Shown: positions 8,610 through 16,923 of the stretch, in pieces
Layout of the letters: each line of letters opens with the position of its first letter
Numbering within the stretch: the stretch's first letter is position 1
Assembly: GCF_014649115.1 (NCBI RefSeq)
Contig: NZ_BMSK01000015.1
Coordinates: forward strand, 1-64,000
DNA from: Streptomyces eurythermus
GTDB lineage: Bacteria; Actinomycetota; Actinomycetes; Streptomycetales; Streptomycetaceae
Direction: 5' to 3'
DNA: 64,000 nt
The notes under the pieces: model-generated
What the model saw: the letters and a program-made list of their open reading frames with translations, nothing else
What the model was told of the DNA's origin: nothing
Databases searched by the model: none
Made by a program: the position numbers and the translations under genes

Positions 8610-9251
8610 TCAGGGGGCCGTCAGATGGATCTGTACGACGGGTGCGACGCGGGCGATGATCTGCTCCAGGTCCGCCGACGCCAGCGGCTCCAGCCTGATC
8701 ACGTACCGCAGCATGGCACAGCCCACCAGCTGGGCGGCGGCCAGTTCGGCGCGCAGCTCCGCGTCCGGCAGCCGGAGCCGGGCGGCGATGCGGCGCATCA
8801 GCTGGGCGGCGACCAGACGGCGCAGGACGGCGGCGGCCGTGTCGTTGTCGACGGCCGAGCGCACGATCGCCAGCAGCGGGGCCCGGGTGGCGGGGTCCTC
8901 CCAGATACCGAGCACGAACCGGGTCAGCCGCTCGCCGACCCCGTCCGCCGGGCCCTCGGCGACCGCGTCGGGCGCGGCCAGCGCGGGCGCGAAGGCGACC
9001 TCGATGGCCGCCTCGAAGACCTGCTCCTTGGTGCCGAAGTAGTGGTGCACCAGCGCGGAGTCCACCCCGGCGGCCTTGGCGATGCCGCGTACGGACGTCT
9101 TCTCGTACCCGCGCGCGGAGAACTCCTCGCGGGCGGCGGCGAGGATACGGTCCCGGGTGCCTGCGGACTCGGTGCGCGGGGGGCGGCCCCGGCGGCGGGC
9201 GGCGGGCCGGGGGGCGGTGCCGTCCGTGGCCGGGGGGCGGGTCGGGGTCAT
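8610..9251 (-). CDS. TetR-family transcriptional regulator
   Basis: 213 residues. An Arg/Pro-rich N-terminus (AARRRGRPPRT) precedes a TetR_N helix-turn-helix at ~30-75, with AREEFSARGYEKTSVRGIAK and the recognition segment ALVHHYFGTKEQVF. The C-terminal ligand domain is of the TetR_C_33/AefR-like Streptomyces type. The start codon overlaps the stop of the sugar-isomerase gene by 4 bases (ATGA), so the two are translationally coupled. It may act on that operon or on ilvD just downstream; the target is not known. Confidence 0.9.
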   Translation of the reverse strand: MTPTRPPATDGTAPRPAARRRGRPPRTESAGTRDRILAAAREEFSARGYEKTSVRGIAKAAGVDSALVHHYFGTKEQVFEAAIEVAFAPALAAPDAVAEGPADGVGERLTRFVLGIWEDPATRAPLLAIVRSAVDNDTAAAVLRRLVAAQLMRRIAARLRLPDAELRAELAAAQLVGCAMLRYVIRLEPLASADLEQIIARVAPVVQIHLTAP

Positions 9252-10063
9252 CGTCGGGGCACCCGTACGGCTGCCGCGCTCAGGTGGGCGCGGGTGAAGG
9301 CCAGGGCCTCGGCGAGGTCGGCCTCGCGCTCGGCGCCGGACATCGCGCGCCGGGTGTTGACCTCGATCACCACATGGCCGTCGAAGCCGGTGCGCACCAG
9401 GCGTTCCAGCAGCTCGGCGCAGGGCTGGGTACCACGGCCGGGCACCAGGTGCTCGTCCTTGGCCGAGCCGCGGCCGTCGGCGAGGTGGACGTGCCCGAGC
9501 CGGTCGCCCATGCGGTCGACCATGTCCAGGGCGTCGGTGCGGGCCGTCGCCGTGTGGCTGAGGTCGATCGTGAAGTGCCGGTAGTCGTTGTGGGTGACGT
9601 CCCAGTCGGGGGCGTAGGCGAGCATCTCGCGGTCGCGGTAGCGCCAGGGGTACATGTTCTCGACGGCGAACCGCACGTCCGTCTCGTCCGCCATCCGCCA
9701 GATGCCCTCGACGAAGCCCCGGGCGTACTGCCGCTGCCAGCGGAACGGCGGGTGGACGACGACGGTGGAGGCGCCGAGCTTCTCCGCCGCCGCCCGGGCC
9801 CGGCGCAGCTTCGTCCAGGGGTCGGTGGTCCACACCCGCTGGGTGATCAGCAGGCAGGGGGCGTGGACGGCCAGGATGGGGACGCCGTGGTAGTCCGACA
9901 GGCGGCGCAGCGCCTCGATGTCCTGGCTCACCGGGTCGGTCCACACCATGACCTCGACACCGTCGTAACCGAGGCGCGCGGCGATCTCGAAGGCCGTCGC
10001 CGTGGACTCCGGGTAGACGGAGGCGGTCGAGAGCGCGATGCGCACGTCCGTTGGTTCAGCCAC
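9248..10063 (-). CDS. Sugar phosphate isomerase/epimerase (AP endonuclease 2 TIM barrel)
   Basis: 271-residue TIM-barrel protein of the xylose-isomerase-like/AP_endonuc_2 superfamily. Strand and metal motifs of the fold are visible: GYDGVEVMVW, a conserved VVHPPF, ENMYPW (metal Glu), DLSHT and VHLADGRG. GTG start at 10063 is chosen because AAGGTGA lies 6 bases upstream; another GTG at 10072 is possible. The reaction is unknown, since members isomerise or epimerise many sugars and cyclitols. Coupled to the downstream TetR gene. Confidence 0.85.
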   Translation of the reverse strand: MAEPTDVRIALSTASVYPESTATAFEIAARLGYDGVEVMVWTDPVSQDIEALRRLSDYHGVPILAVHAPCLLITQRVWTTDPWTKLRRARAAAEKLGASTVVVHPPFRWQRQYARGFVEGIWRMADETDVRFAVENMYPWRYRDREMLAYAPDWDVTHNDYRHFTIDLSHTATARTDALDMVDRMGDRLGHVHLADGRGSAKDEHLVPGRGTQPCAELLERLVRTGFDGHVVIEVNTRRAMSGAEREADLAEALAFTRAHLSAAAVRVPRR

Positions 10064-10188
10064 GCTCGTCACCTTACGGCGTGGGAAGGCCCGGGCGCTG
10101 TGTGCCTGTTCACCGTTGTGACGTTCGCCATTTGCGTGGGTGCGGGGGCGTTTGTGCGGTGGGATGCGTTCGCTCCGGTGCGGGTGCG

Positions 10189-11121
10189 CTAGGCGGAGCC
10201 CATGTGGTCGAGGCGCCGCAGGATCACGCCCTCGCGCAGGGCCCAGGGGCAGATCTCCAGTTTCTCCACGCCGAAGAGGTCCATCGCGCCCTCGGCCACC
10301 AGGGCGCCCGCGAGCAGCTGGCCGGCCCTGCCCTCCGACACCCCGGGGAGTCCGGCGCGCTGGGCGGCGGTCATGCCCGCGAGTTTCGGGACCCACGCCT
10401 CCAGGGACTGGCGTTTGAGTTCCCGCTGGACGTAAAGGCCGTCGGTGCTGCGGGCGGCGCCGGCGATGCGGGCGAGCTGCTTGAAGGTCTTGGAGGTGGC
10501 CACCACGTGGTCGGGGGCGCCGAAGCGGGCGAACTCGCCGACGGTGCGGGCGATCTCGGTGCGGACGTGGCGGCGCAGGGCGCGGACGTCCTCCGGGGCG
10601 GGCGGGTCGCCGGGCAGCCAGCCGGCGGTGAGGCGGCCGGCGCCGAGCGGCAGGGAGACCGCCGCGTCCGGCTCCTCGTCCATGCCGTAGGCGATCTCCA
10701 GGGAGCCGCCGCCGATGTCGAGGACCAGCAGCTTTCCGGCGGACCAGCCGAACCAGCGGCGTACGGCGAGGAAGGTGAGCCGGGCCTCCTCGGCGCCGCT
10801 GAGGACCTGGAGCCGTACGCCGGTCTTGTCGGCCACGCGCCCCAGGACGTCGTCGGCGTTGCCGGCCTCGCGGACGGCGGAGGTCGCGAACGGCAGCAGG
10901 TCCTCGACGCCCTTGTCCTCGGCGGCCTGGAGCGCGTCCTGTACGACGTCGATCAGTTTCTCTATGCCGTCGTCGCCTATGGCACCGCTGTCGTCGAGGA
11001 GCTGGGCGAGCCGGAGTTCGACCTTGTGGGAGTGCGCGGGCAGCGGGCGCGCGCCGGGGTGGGCGTCCACCACCAGCAGATGCACCGTGTTCGAACCCAC
11101 ATCCAGGACACCGAGTCTCAT
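10189..11121 (-). CDS. Ppx/GppA exopolyphosphatase-family phosphatase
   Basis: 310 residues of the actin-like ASKHA fold. The N-terminal phosphate loop is VLDVGSNTVHLLV, and the second phosphate motif is VLDIGGGSLEIAYG with acidic residues nearby. This short form lacks the C-terminal HD domain of E. coli Ppx and resembles mycobacterial and Streptomyces short Ppx proteins. The family hydrolyses polyphosphate or pppGpp; which of these applies here cannot be told. Start at the ATG in MRLGVLDVG. Confidence 0.9.
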   Translation of the reverse strand: MRLGVLDVGSNTVHLLVVDAHPGARPLPAHSHKVELRLAQLLDDSGAIGDDGIEKLIDVVQDALQAAEDKGVEDLLPFATSAVREAGNADDVLGRVADKTGVRLQVLSGAEEARLTFLAVRRWFGWSAGKLLVLDIGGGSLEIAYGMDEEPDAAVSLPLGAGRLTAGWLPGDPPAPEDVRALRRHVRTEIARTVGEFARFGAPDHVVATSKTFKQLARIAGAARSTDGLYVQRELKRQSLEAWVPKLAGMTAAQRAGLPGVSEGRAGQLLAGALVAEGAMDLFGVEKLEICPWALREGVILRRLDHMGSA

Positions 11122-11192
11122 GTACGGAACGCTACTGCCAGAGTGGCTGTCATCGGTGTCCCCGGTGGTCCCCGGCCACTTACCCTGGACGG

Positions 11193-12041
11193 GTGCCAAA
11201 GACGAAAAAGGCCAAGCACGACAAGGCTGGCAAGGTCGACAAGACGGACAAGAAGCGCAAGTCCGTCATGGCTCCCGAGGAGGCGAGGGTGAGCGACGAG
11301 AAGGGTCTCGACTTCGCCCGCGCCTGGGTGGAGTTCCCGGACCCGGCGGACGAGGAACAGGTCTTCCGGTGCGATCTGACCTGGCTGACCTCCCGCTGGA
11401 ACTGCATCTTCGGCAGCGGCTGCCAGGGCATCCAGGCGGGCCGCGCCGACGACGGGTGCTGCTCGCTGGGTGCGCATTTCTCCGACGAGGACGACGAGAA
11501 GCGGGTCGCCGAGCACGTGGCGCGGCTCACCCCGGAGATCTGGCAGCACCACGACGAGGGCACGCGCGGCGGCTGGATCTCCGAGGACGAGGAGGGCTCC
11601 CGGCAGACGCGGCCGTTCCAGGGCTCCTGCATCTTCCAGAACCGGCCGGGGTTCGCGGGCGGCGCGGGCTGCTCGCTGCACATCCTGGCCCTCAAGGAGG
11701 GCCGGGAGCCGCTGGAGACCAAGCCGGACGTGTGCTGGCAGCTGCCGATCCGGCGGACCTACGACTGGATCGACCGCCCGGACGACACGCGCGTGCTGCA
11801 AGTGTCCATCGGCGAGTACGACCGCCGGGGCTGGGGCCCTGGCGGCCACGACCTGCACTGGTGGTGCACCTCGGCGACCTCGGCCCACGGTGCGGGCGAA
11901 CCGGTCTACGTCTCCTACCGCGCCGAACTGACGGAACTGATGGGCAAGGCCGGCTACGACCGCCTGGTGGAACTGTGCGAGCAGCGCCTGGCCTCCCAGC
12001 TGCCCCTGGTGGCACCGCATCCCGCGGACCCGGTGGGCTGA
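11193..12041 (+). CDS. Conserved actinobacterial Cys-rich protein, function unknown
   Basis: 282 residues beginning with a GTG codon. The first ~25 residues are very Lys-rich (KTKKAKHDKAGKVDK). The body has about ten Cys, including NCIFGSGCQGI, DDGCCSLG, GSCIF and GAGCSLHIL, and a WWCTSATS segment, suggesting a metal or Fe-S site as in YkgJ/DUF3109-type proteins (resemblance by eye only). No signal peptide or membrane segment, so cytoplasmic. It is divergent from the ppx gene with only 71 bases between starts. Confidence 0.8.
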   Translation: MPKTKKAKHDKAGKVDKTDKKRKSVMAPEEARVSDEKGLDFARAWVEFPDPADEEQVFRCDLTWLTSRWNCIFGSGCQGIQAGRADDGCCSLGAHFSDEDDEKRVAEHVARLTPEIWQHHDEGTRGGWISEDEEGSRQTRPFQGSCIFQNRPGFAGGAGCSLHILALKEGREPLETKPDVCWQLPIRRTYDWIDRPDDTRVLQVSIGEYDRRGWGPGGHDLHWWCTSATSAHGAGEPVYVSYRAELTELMGKAGYDRLVELCEQRLASQLPLVAPHPADPVG

Positions 12042-12110
12042 CCCTGGGGGCCGTCCCGCGGGCCGGGTGGGTTGATCACGCGGGCCGGGTGAGCCGCTGT
12101 CCCACGCCCC

Positions 12111-13997
12111 CTAACTGCCCGTAGGGCTCGGCGTCTGCGTTTCGGGCGGGGTCGGGGCCGGGGTTTCCGGGGTGGACGGGGGCGGGCTCGACGGGGGCGG
12201 GGTCGGGTCCGGGGGCGGAGAGGAACTCTCCGGCGCGGTGGTGGCCGGCGTGGACGGAGCCGGAGAGGGCGGTGCGGACGACGGGCGCGGGGCCGGGCGC
12301 GACGGTGCCGTGCCGTAGCCGTCGATGGAGACCACCGCGCCCGCCGGGGCCACCGCCACGCGCGCGTGCCAGGGGCCGGACGGTTCGCGCAGGTGGTCGA
12401 CGTACACCTTGATCGTCAGCGCCCGGCCGGGGGCGAGGGTCCCCGAGGACCGGCTGAAGTACAGCCACGGGGCCGACGTGGAGACCGACCAGCGGATGTC
12501 GGACGACCCCGGGGACGCCGTGAGGGTGATCAGCGTGGTGTCGCCTTCGTTCGCCGCGCCGACCGTCAGCCGTGCCGCGTCCCCGCGCCCCGTTCCGCCG
12601 ACGCTGACGACCTGCACGGAGACATCCGCCTTGCCGTCACCGCGCAGGCGCGGGCCCGCCTTGGCCCTGGCGTTCCCGGCGTTCTCGTAGGTCCCGGCCG
12701 GGCCGTCGCCGAGCGCGTCGGGGCCCTGTGCCTCGCGCGCGGTCGCGGACGGCCCGTCGCCCTCCCCGGCCGGCCCGCCCCGGTACGCGGCCCACAGCGC
12801 CAGGACCGGCGCGGCGACGACCGTGGCGACCACCGTCGTCGTGACGGCCCGCGCCCGCATCCGCTCCCGGCGGGCCGCCCGGTCCTTGGGTCCCATCGGG
12901 AAGCCGCGCCGGTCGAAACGGGGTACGGCCGCGCCACGCGCGCGTGGCTGGTGCGCGAGCGCCATGTGGAGGGCCGTGCGCGGGGCCTGGAGGACGGGCA
13001 GTTCGGCGGGGGTGACCATGGCGCCGGGCCAGCGGCCGGGAACGGCGCGCTCGGCGGTACGACGGCAGCGCGGACAGTCGTCCACGTGCCGGACCAGCTC
13101 GCGGCGCAGGGCGGTGCCCAGGACCAGCCGGCCGTCGCCGGTGAGGTGGGCCACGCCGGGGCAGCCGCCCGCCTCCACGACGGCCAGGGCCGCGCGGGTG
13201 CGCTCGACCTCGCAGGCGGCGGAGGCGAGCAGGTCGCGCGCGGCGGGCGGCTGCATGCCGAGGACGGCGGCGACCTCGTGGGCGGTGAGGTGGTGGCGGA
13301 CGGCGAGTTCCAGGGCCTCGCGCTGCTCGGGGGTGGTACCGGCCGCCTCCGGCCAGGCCAGCAGGGCGAGTTCGCGGCGCCGCCGCTCCTCGGCCTCCGG
13401 CGCGGGAGCCGCCGCCTCCGGAACGCCGTTCCCGGGCCCTTTCCCCACCCCTCTGCCGACGTTTCTTCCGCCGCTCCTGCCGACACCGGCCCCGGCCCCG
13501 GCTCCGGCCCCTCTCCCCGCGCCCCTCTCCGCTCCGGACCGTCCCGCCGCGTGCGCCCCCTGGCGTTTCGGCTTCGGCTCGGCCAGTTTGCGCAGGCACG
13601 CCCAGCGGGACAGGGCGTACAGCCAGGCTCTGAGGTCGTCGGCGGAGTCGGGGAGGCGGTGGCCGCGCCGCTCGGCCACCGTGAGGGCGTCGGCGAGGGC
13701 GGCGGTGGCCGCGTCGTGGTCGCACAGCACCGACAGACAGTAGGTGAACAGGCCGTCCAGATACGGTTCGTAGCGAGCCGGCGTGCGCTGGGCGATGGCA
13801 CGCGCGGCGGCGCGGTCGCGCGCCTCACGGACTTCACGCGCCTCAAGGGACTCACGTGCCTCGTGTGCTTGTCGAGCCTCATGGGCCTCGCGCGCTTCTC
13901 CAGCCTCACGGGCCTCTCGTCGTGCGTCACACGCCTCGCTGTGCGCCTGGCGCGCCCCCGTCGTGCGGGTGGTGGTCTCCGGGCTGCTGCTCATCAC
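12111..13997 (-). CDS. Sigma-factor-like / zinc-finger / transmembrane / BACON fusion protein
   Basis: 628 residues with an unusual order of parts. Residues 24-65 are a charged EAREAHEAR-type repeat, probably helical. About 75-145 resemble sigma-70 region 2 (YEPYLDGLFTYCLSVLCDHD). A Gly/Arg-rich linker follows at 150-195, and about 205-275 resemble sigma region 4 (TTPEQREALELAVRHHLT, then an HTH). Next comes a zf-HC2/anti-sigma-like HVDDCPRC (His304, Cys308, Cys311), then a transmembrane helix at about 385-405. The extracellular part contains a BACON-like beta-sandwich (about 480-563, with WLYFSRSSGTLAPG) and a Pro/Thr/Ser-rich tail. Start may be GTG 13997 or ATG 13994. Whether it binds RNA polymerase is unknown. 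Confidence 0.8.
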   Translation of the reverse strand: MMSSSPETTTRTTGARQAHSEACDARREAREAGEAREAHEARQAHEARESLEAREVREARDRAAARAIAQRTPARYEPYLDGLFTYCLSVLCDHDAATAALADALTVAERRGHRLPDSADDLRAWLYALSRWACLRKLAEPKPKRQGAHAAGRSGAERGAGRGAGAGAGAGVGRSGGRNVGRGVGKGPGNGVPEAAAPAPEAEERRRRELALLAWPEAAGTTPEQREALELAVRHHLTAHEVAAVLGMQPPAARDLLASAACEVERTRAALAVVEAGGCPGVAHLTGDGRLVLGTALRRELVRHVDDCPRCRRTAERAVPGRWPGAMVTPAELPVLQAPRTALHMALAHQPRARGAAVPRFDRRGFPMGPKDRAARRERMRARAVTTTVVATVVAAPVLALWAAYRGGPAGEGDGPSATAREAQGPDALGDGPAGTYENAGNARAKAGPRLRGDGKADVSVQVVSVGGTGRGDAARLTVGAANEGDTTLITLTASPGSSDIRWSVSTSAPWLYFSRSSGTLAPGRALTIKVYVDHLREPSGPWHARVAVAPAGAVVSIDGYGTAPSRPAPRPSSAPPSPAPSTPATTAPESSSPPPDPTPPPSSPPPSTPETPAPTPPETQTPSPTGS

Positions 13998-14181
13998 CCG
14001 TGCGACCGTAGGCGTCAGTGGAGTGCCCGTTCCGGAACCTTGAGCAGTTTTAATCCATACGGGTGAAACGATCCCTCATAAGGGGACAGGAAGGCTTTGT
14101 TCCACGGCCGGACCCGGTATGCGGTGGCCGGGAAGCGGTCGCTCGCGCCGCGTTGTCAGTGCCGCGGGCTACGGTTTGCGC

Positions 14182-15591
14182 ATGGCTGCCCGTACCAAGA
14201 CCACCAAGGACCGTCCGTCGTACCGCTGCACGGAGTGCGGCTGGCAGACGGCCAAGTGGCTCGGCCGCTGCCCCGAATGCCAGGCGTGGGGCACGGTCGA
14301 GGAGTACGGCGCGCCCGCGGTCCGCACGACGGCGCCGGGCCGGGTGAGCACCTCCGCGCTGCCCATCGGCCAGGTCGACGGCCGGCAGGCCACCGCCCGT
14401 ACCACCGGCGTGCCCGAGCTGGACCGGGTGCTCGGCGGCGGTCTCGTGCCGGGCGCGGTGGTCCTGCTCGCGGGCGAGCCGGGCGTCGGCAAGTCCACCC
14501 TGCTGCTGGACGTGGCCGCCAAGTCGGCGAGCGCCGAGCACCGCACCCTCTATGTCACCGGCGAGGAGTCCGCGAGCCAGGTGCGGCTGCGCGCCGACCG
14601 CATCGGCGCCCTGGACGACCATCTGTACCTGGCCGCGGAGACCGACCTGGCCGCCGTCCTCGGCCACCTGGACGAGGTCAAGCCGTCCCTGCTGATCCTC
14701 GACTCGGTGCAGACGGTCGCCTCGCCCGAGATCGACGGCGCGCCCGGCGGCATGGCACAGGTCCGGGAGGTGGCCGGCGCCCTGATCCGCGCCTCCAAGG
14801 AGCGCGGCATGTCCACGCTGCTGGTGGGCCACGTCACCAAGGACGGCGCGATCGCCGGTCCCCGCCTCCTGGAACACCTGGTGGACGTCGTCCTGCACTT
14901 CGAGGGCGACCGGCACGCGCGCCTGCGCCTGGTGCGGGGCGTGAAGAACCGGTACGGGGCGACGGACGAGGTCGGCTGCTTCGAGCTGCACGACGAGGGC
15001 ATCACGGGCCTCGCCGATCCCAGCGGCCTGTTCCTGACCCGCCGCGCCGAGCCGGTGCCGGGCACCTGCCTGACCGTCACCCTGGAGGGCCGCCGCCCGC
15101 TGGTGGCCGAGGTGCAGGCGCTGACCGTGGACTCGCAGATCCCCTCCCCCCGGCGTACGACGTCCGGCCTGGAGACCTCGCGGGTGTCGATGATGCTCGC
15201 CGTCCTGGAGCAGCGCGGCCGGATCAGCGCGCTCGGCAAGCGGGACATCTACTCCGCGACGGTCGGCGGGGTGAAGCTGTCGGAGCCCGCCGCCGACCTC
15301 GCCGTCGCGCTCGCCCTGGCCTCCGCCGCCAGCGACACCCCGCTGCCGAAGAACCTGGTGGCCATCGGCGAGGTGGGCCTGGCCGGCGAGGTCAGACGGG
15401 TCACGGGGGTGCAGCGCAGGCTCGCCGAGGCGCACCGGCTGGGCTTCACGCACGCCCTCGTGCCGTCCGACCCGGGGAAGGTGCCGCCCGGCATGAAGGT
15501 GCTGGAGGTCGCCGACATAGGGGACGCGCTGCGGGTTCTGCCGCGCTCCCGTCGCCGAGAGGCCCCACGGGAGGCGGAGGAGCGCCGGTAG
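14182..15591 (+). CDS. radA: DNA repair protein RadA/Sms
   Basis: 469 residues. N-terminal zinc finger CTECG...CPECQ (about residues 14-34), RecA-like ATPase with Walker A GEPGVGKSTLL, the RadA-specific KNRYG motif, and a C-terminal Lon-protease-like domain without protease activity. RadA promotes branch migration in recombination and processing of recombination intermediates. Start at ATG 14182, matching the usual family N-terminus just before the zinc finger; 21 codons of open frame upstream show no similarity. Followed 80 bases later by disA, a pairing also seen in other Gram-positives. Confidence 0.95.
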   Translation: MAARTKTTKDRPSYRCTECGWQTAKWLGRCPECQAWGTVEEYGAPAVRTTAPGRVSTSALPIGQVDGRQATARTTGVPELDRVLGGGLVPGAVVLLAGEPGVGKSTLLLDVAAKSASAEHRTLYVTGEESASQVRLRADRIGALDDHLYLAAETDLAAVLGHLDEVKPSLLILDSVQTVASPEIDGAPGGMAQVREVAGALIRASKERGMSTLLVGHVTKDGAIAGPRLLEHLVDVVLHFEGDRHARLRLVRGVKNRYGATDEVGCFELHDEGITGLADPSGLFLTRRAEPVPGTCLTVTLEGRRPLVAEVQALTVDSQIPSPRRTTSGLETSRVSMMLAVLEQRGRISALGKRDIYSATVGGVKLSEPAADLAVALALASAASDTPLPKNLVAIGEVGLAGEVRRVTGVQRRLAEAHRLGFTHALVPSDPGKVPPGMKVLEVADIGDALRVLPRSRRREAPREAEERR

Positions 15592-15671
15592 ACTTTGCCC
15601 TGGTCTCGCCCGTCCGTACGAACCGAGTGCGGGTACGGGGGCGCGTCAGAACCTGCGACCGGAGGAGTGCA

Positions 15672-16796
15672 GTGGCAGCCAACGACCGGGCAGCGGCTCC
15701 CGGCAAGTCCGGTGGGAGTGCCGGTTCCGACGGTCTGATGCGCGCCTCGCTGAGCGCCGTGGCGCCGGGCACGCCCCTGCGCGACGGCCTGGAACGGGTT
15801 CTGCGCGGCAACACCGGCGGTCTCATCGTCCTCGGCTCGGACAAGACGGTCGAGGCGATGTGCACGGGCGGGTTCGTGCTGGACGTCGAGTTCACGGCCA
15901 CCCGGCTGCGGGAGCTGTGCAAGTTGGACGGCGGCATCGTGCTGTCGTCGGACCTGTCGAAGATCCTGCGCGCGGGCGTCCAGCTGGTGCCGGACCCGAC
16001 GATCCCCACGGAGGAGACGGGCACACGGCACCGCACGGCGGACCGGGTGAGCAAGCAGGTCGGCTTCCCTGTGGTCTCGGTCTCCCAGTCGATGCGGCTG
16101 ATCGCCCTGTACGTGGACGGTCAGCGGCGCGTCCTGGAGGACTCGGCGGCGATCCTGTCCCGCGCGAACCAGGCGCTGGCGACGCTGGAGCGGTACAAGC
16201 TGCGGCTGGACGAGGTCGCGGGCACCCTGTCGGCGCTGGAGATCGAGGACCTGGTGACGGTCCGGGACGTCTCGGCGGTCGCGCAGCGGCTGGAGATGGT
16301 CCGCCGGATCGCCACCGAGATCGCCGAGTACGTGGTCGAGCTGGGCACCGACGGCCGGCTTCTCGCGCTCCAGCTGGAGGAGCTGATCGCGGGTGTCGAG
16401 CCGGACCGCGAACTGGTCGTCCGCGACTATGTGCCCGAGCCGACGGCGAAGCGGTCCCGCACGGTCGAGGAGGCGCTGGCCGAGCTGGACGCGCTGACCC
16501 ACGCGGAGCTGCTGGAACTGGGCACGGTGGCGCGTGCGCTGGGCTACACCGCGTCGCCCGAGTCGCTGGACTCGGCGGTCTCGCCGCGCGGCTTCCGGCT
16601 GCTGGCGAAGGTGCCACGGCTGCCGGGCGCGATCATCGACCGGCTGGTGGAGCACTTCGGGGGCCTGCAGAAGCTGCTGGCCGCGAGCGTGGACGACCTG
16701 CAGACCGTGGACGGCGTGGGCGAGGCGCGGGCGCGCAGCGTACGGGAGGGGCTGTCGCGGCTGGCGGAGTCGTCGATCCTGGAGCGGTACGTCTGA
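15672..16796 (+). CDS. disA: DNA-integrity scanning diadenylate cyclase DisA
   Basis: 374 residues. Makes c-di-AMP from two ATP. The N-terminal DAC domain contains the nucleotide motif as LDGG at 85-88 (family motif DGA, here D86-G87-G88) and RHR at 119-121. A central helical spine follows, and the C-terminal RuvA-like HhH DNA-binding domain has LPGAIIDRLVEHFGGL and VDGVGEARA. GTG start sits 4 bases after a GGAGGAG site. In Streptomyces, c-di-AMP affects ion balance, growth and development. The DGG variant keeps the small residue and is not expected to abolish activity. Confidence 0.95.
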   Translation: MAANDRAAAPGKSGGSAGSDGLMRASLSAVAPGTPLRDGLERVLRGNTGGLIVLGSDKTVEAMCTGGFVLDVEFTATRLRELCKLDGGIVLSSDLSKILRAGVQLVPDPTIPTEETGTRHRTADRVSKQVGFPVVSVSQSMRLIALYVDGQRRVLEDSAAILSRANQALATLERYKLRLDEVAGTLSALEIEDLVTVRDVSAVAQRLEMVRRIATEIAEYVVELGTDGRLLALQLEELIAGVEPDRELVVRDYVPEPTAKRSRTVEEALAELDALTHAELLELGTVARALGYTASPESLDSAVSPRGFRLLAKVPRLPGAIIDRLVEHFGGLQKLLAASVDDLQTVDGVGEARARSVREGLSRLAESSILERYV

Positions 16797-16842
16797 GGGT
16801 TCGGCCGGGCGCGAAAGAGCTCGGGCCCTTGTGTCGTACGGC

Positions 16843-16920
16843 GGCTGCGGGTGCGTTGTGGTTTCTCGCACCCCGCGGCGAAGCCGCATATTGATACGGC
16901 CCGCGCCCCTACGGGGCGCG
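16843..16920. repeat. Streptomyces-type dispersed intergenic repeat with terminator hairpins
   Basis: A GC-rich block between convergent disA and the next gene, containing the phrases GGCTGCGGGTGCGTTGTGG and GCATATTGATACGGC that I recall as a widely dispersed intergenic repeat of Streptomyces genomes. It holds two hairpins: GCGGC-GAA-GCCGC at 16875-16887 and an 8-bp stem at 16902-16909/16913-16920 with loop TAC. It most likely acts as a bidirectional terminator. Copy number cannot be checked from one window; I see no second copy here. Confidence 0.6.
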
Positions 16921-16923
16921 CTC

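Noticed and set aside
6595..9042. 815-codon plus-strand frame opposite ilvD and TetR
   Set aside because: Gly/Ala/Val-rich translation of the reverse strand of two clearly recognised genes.
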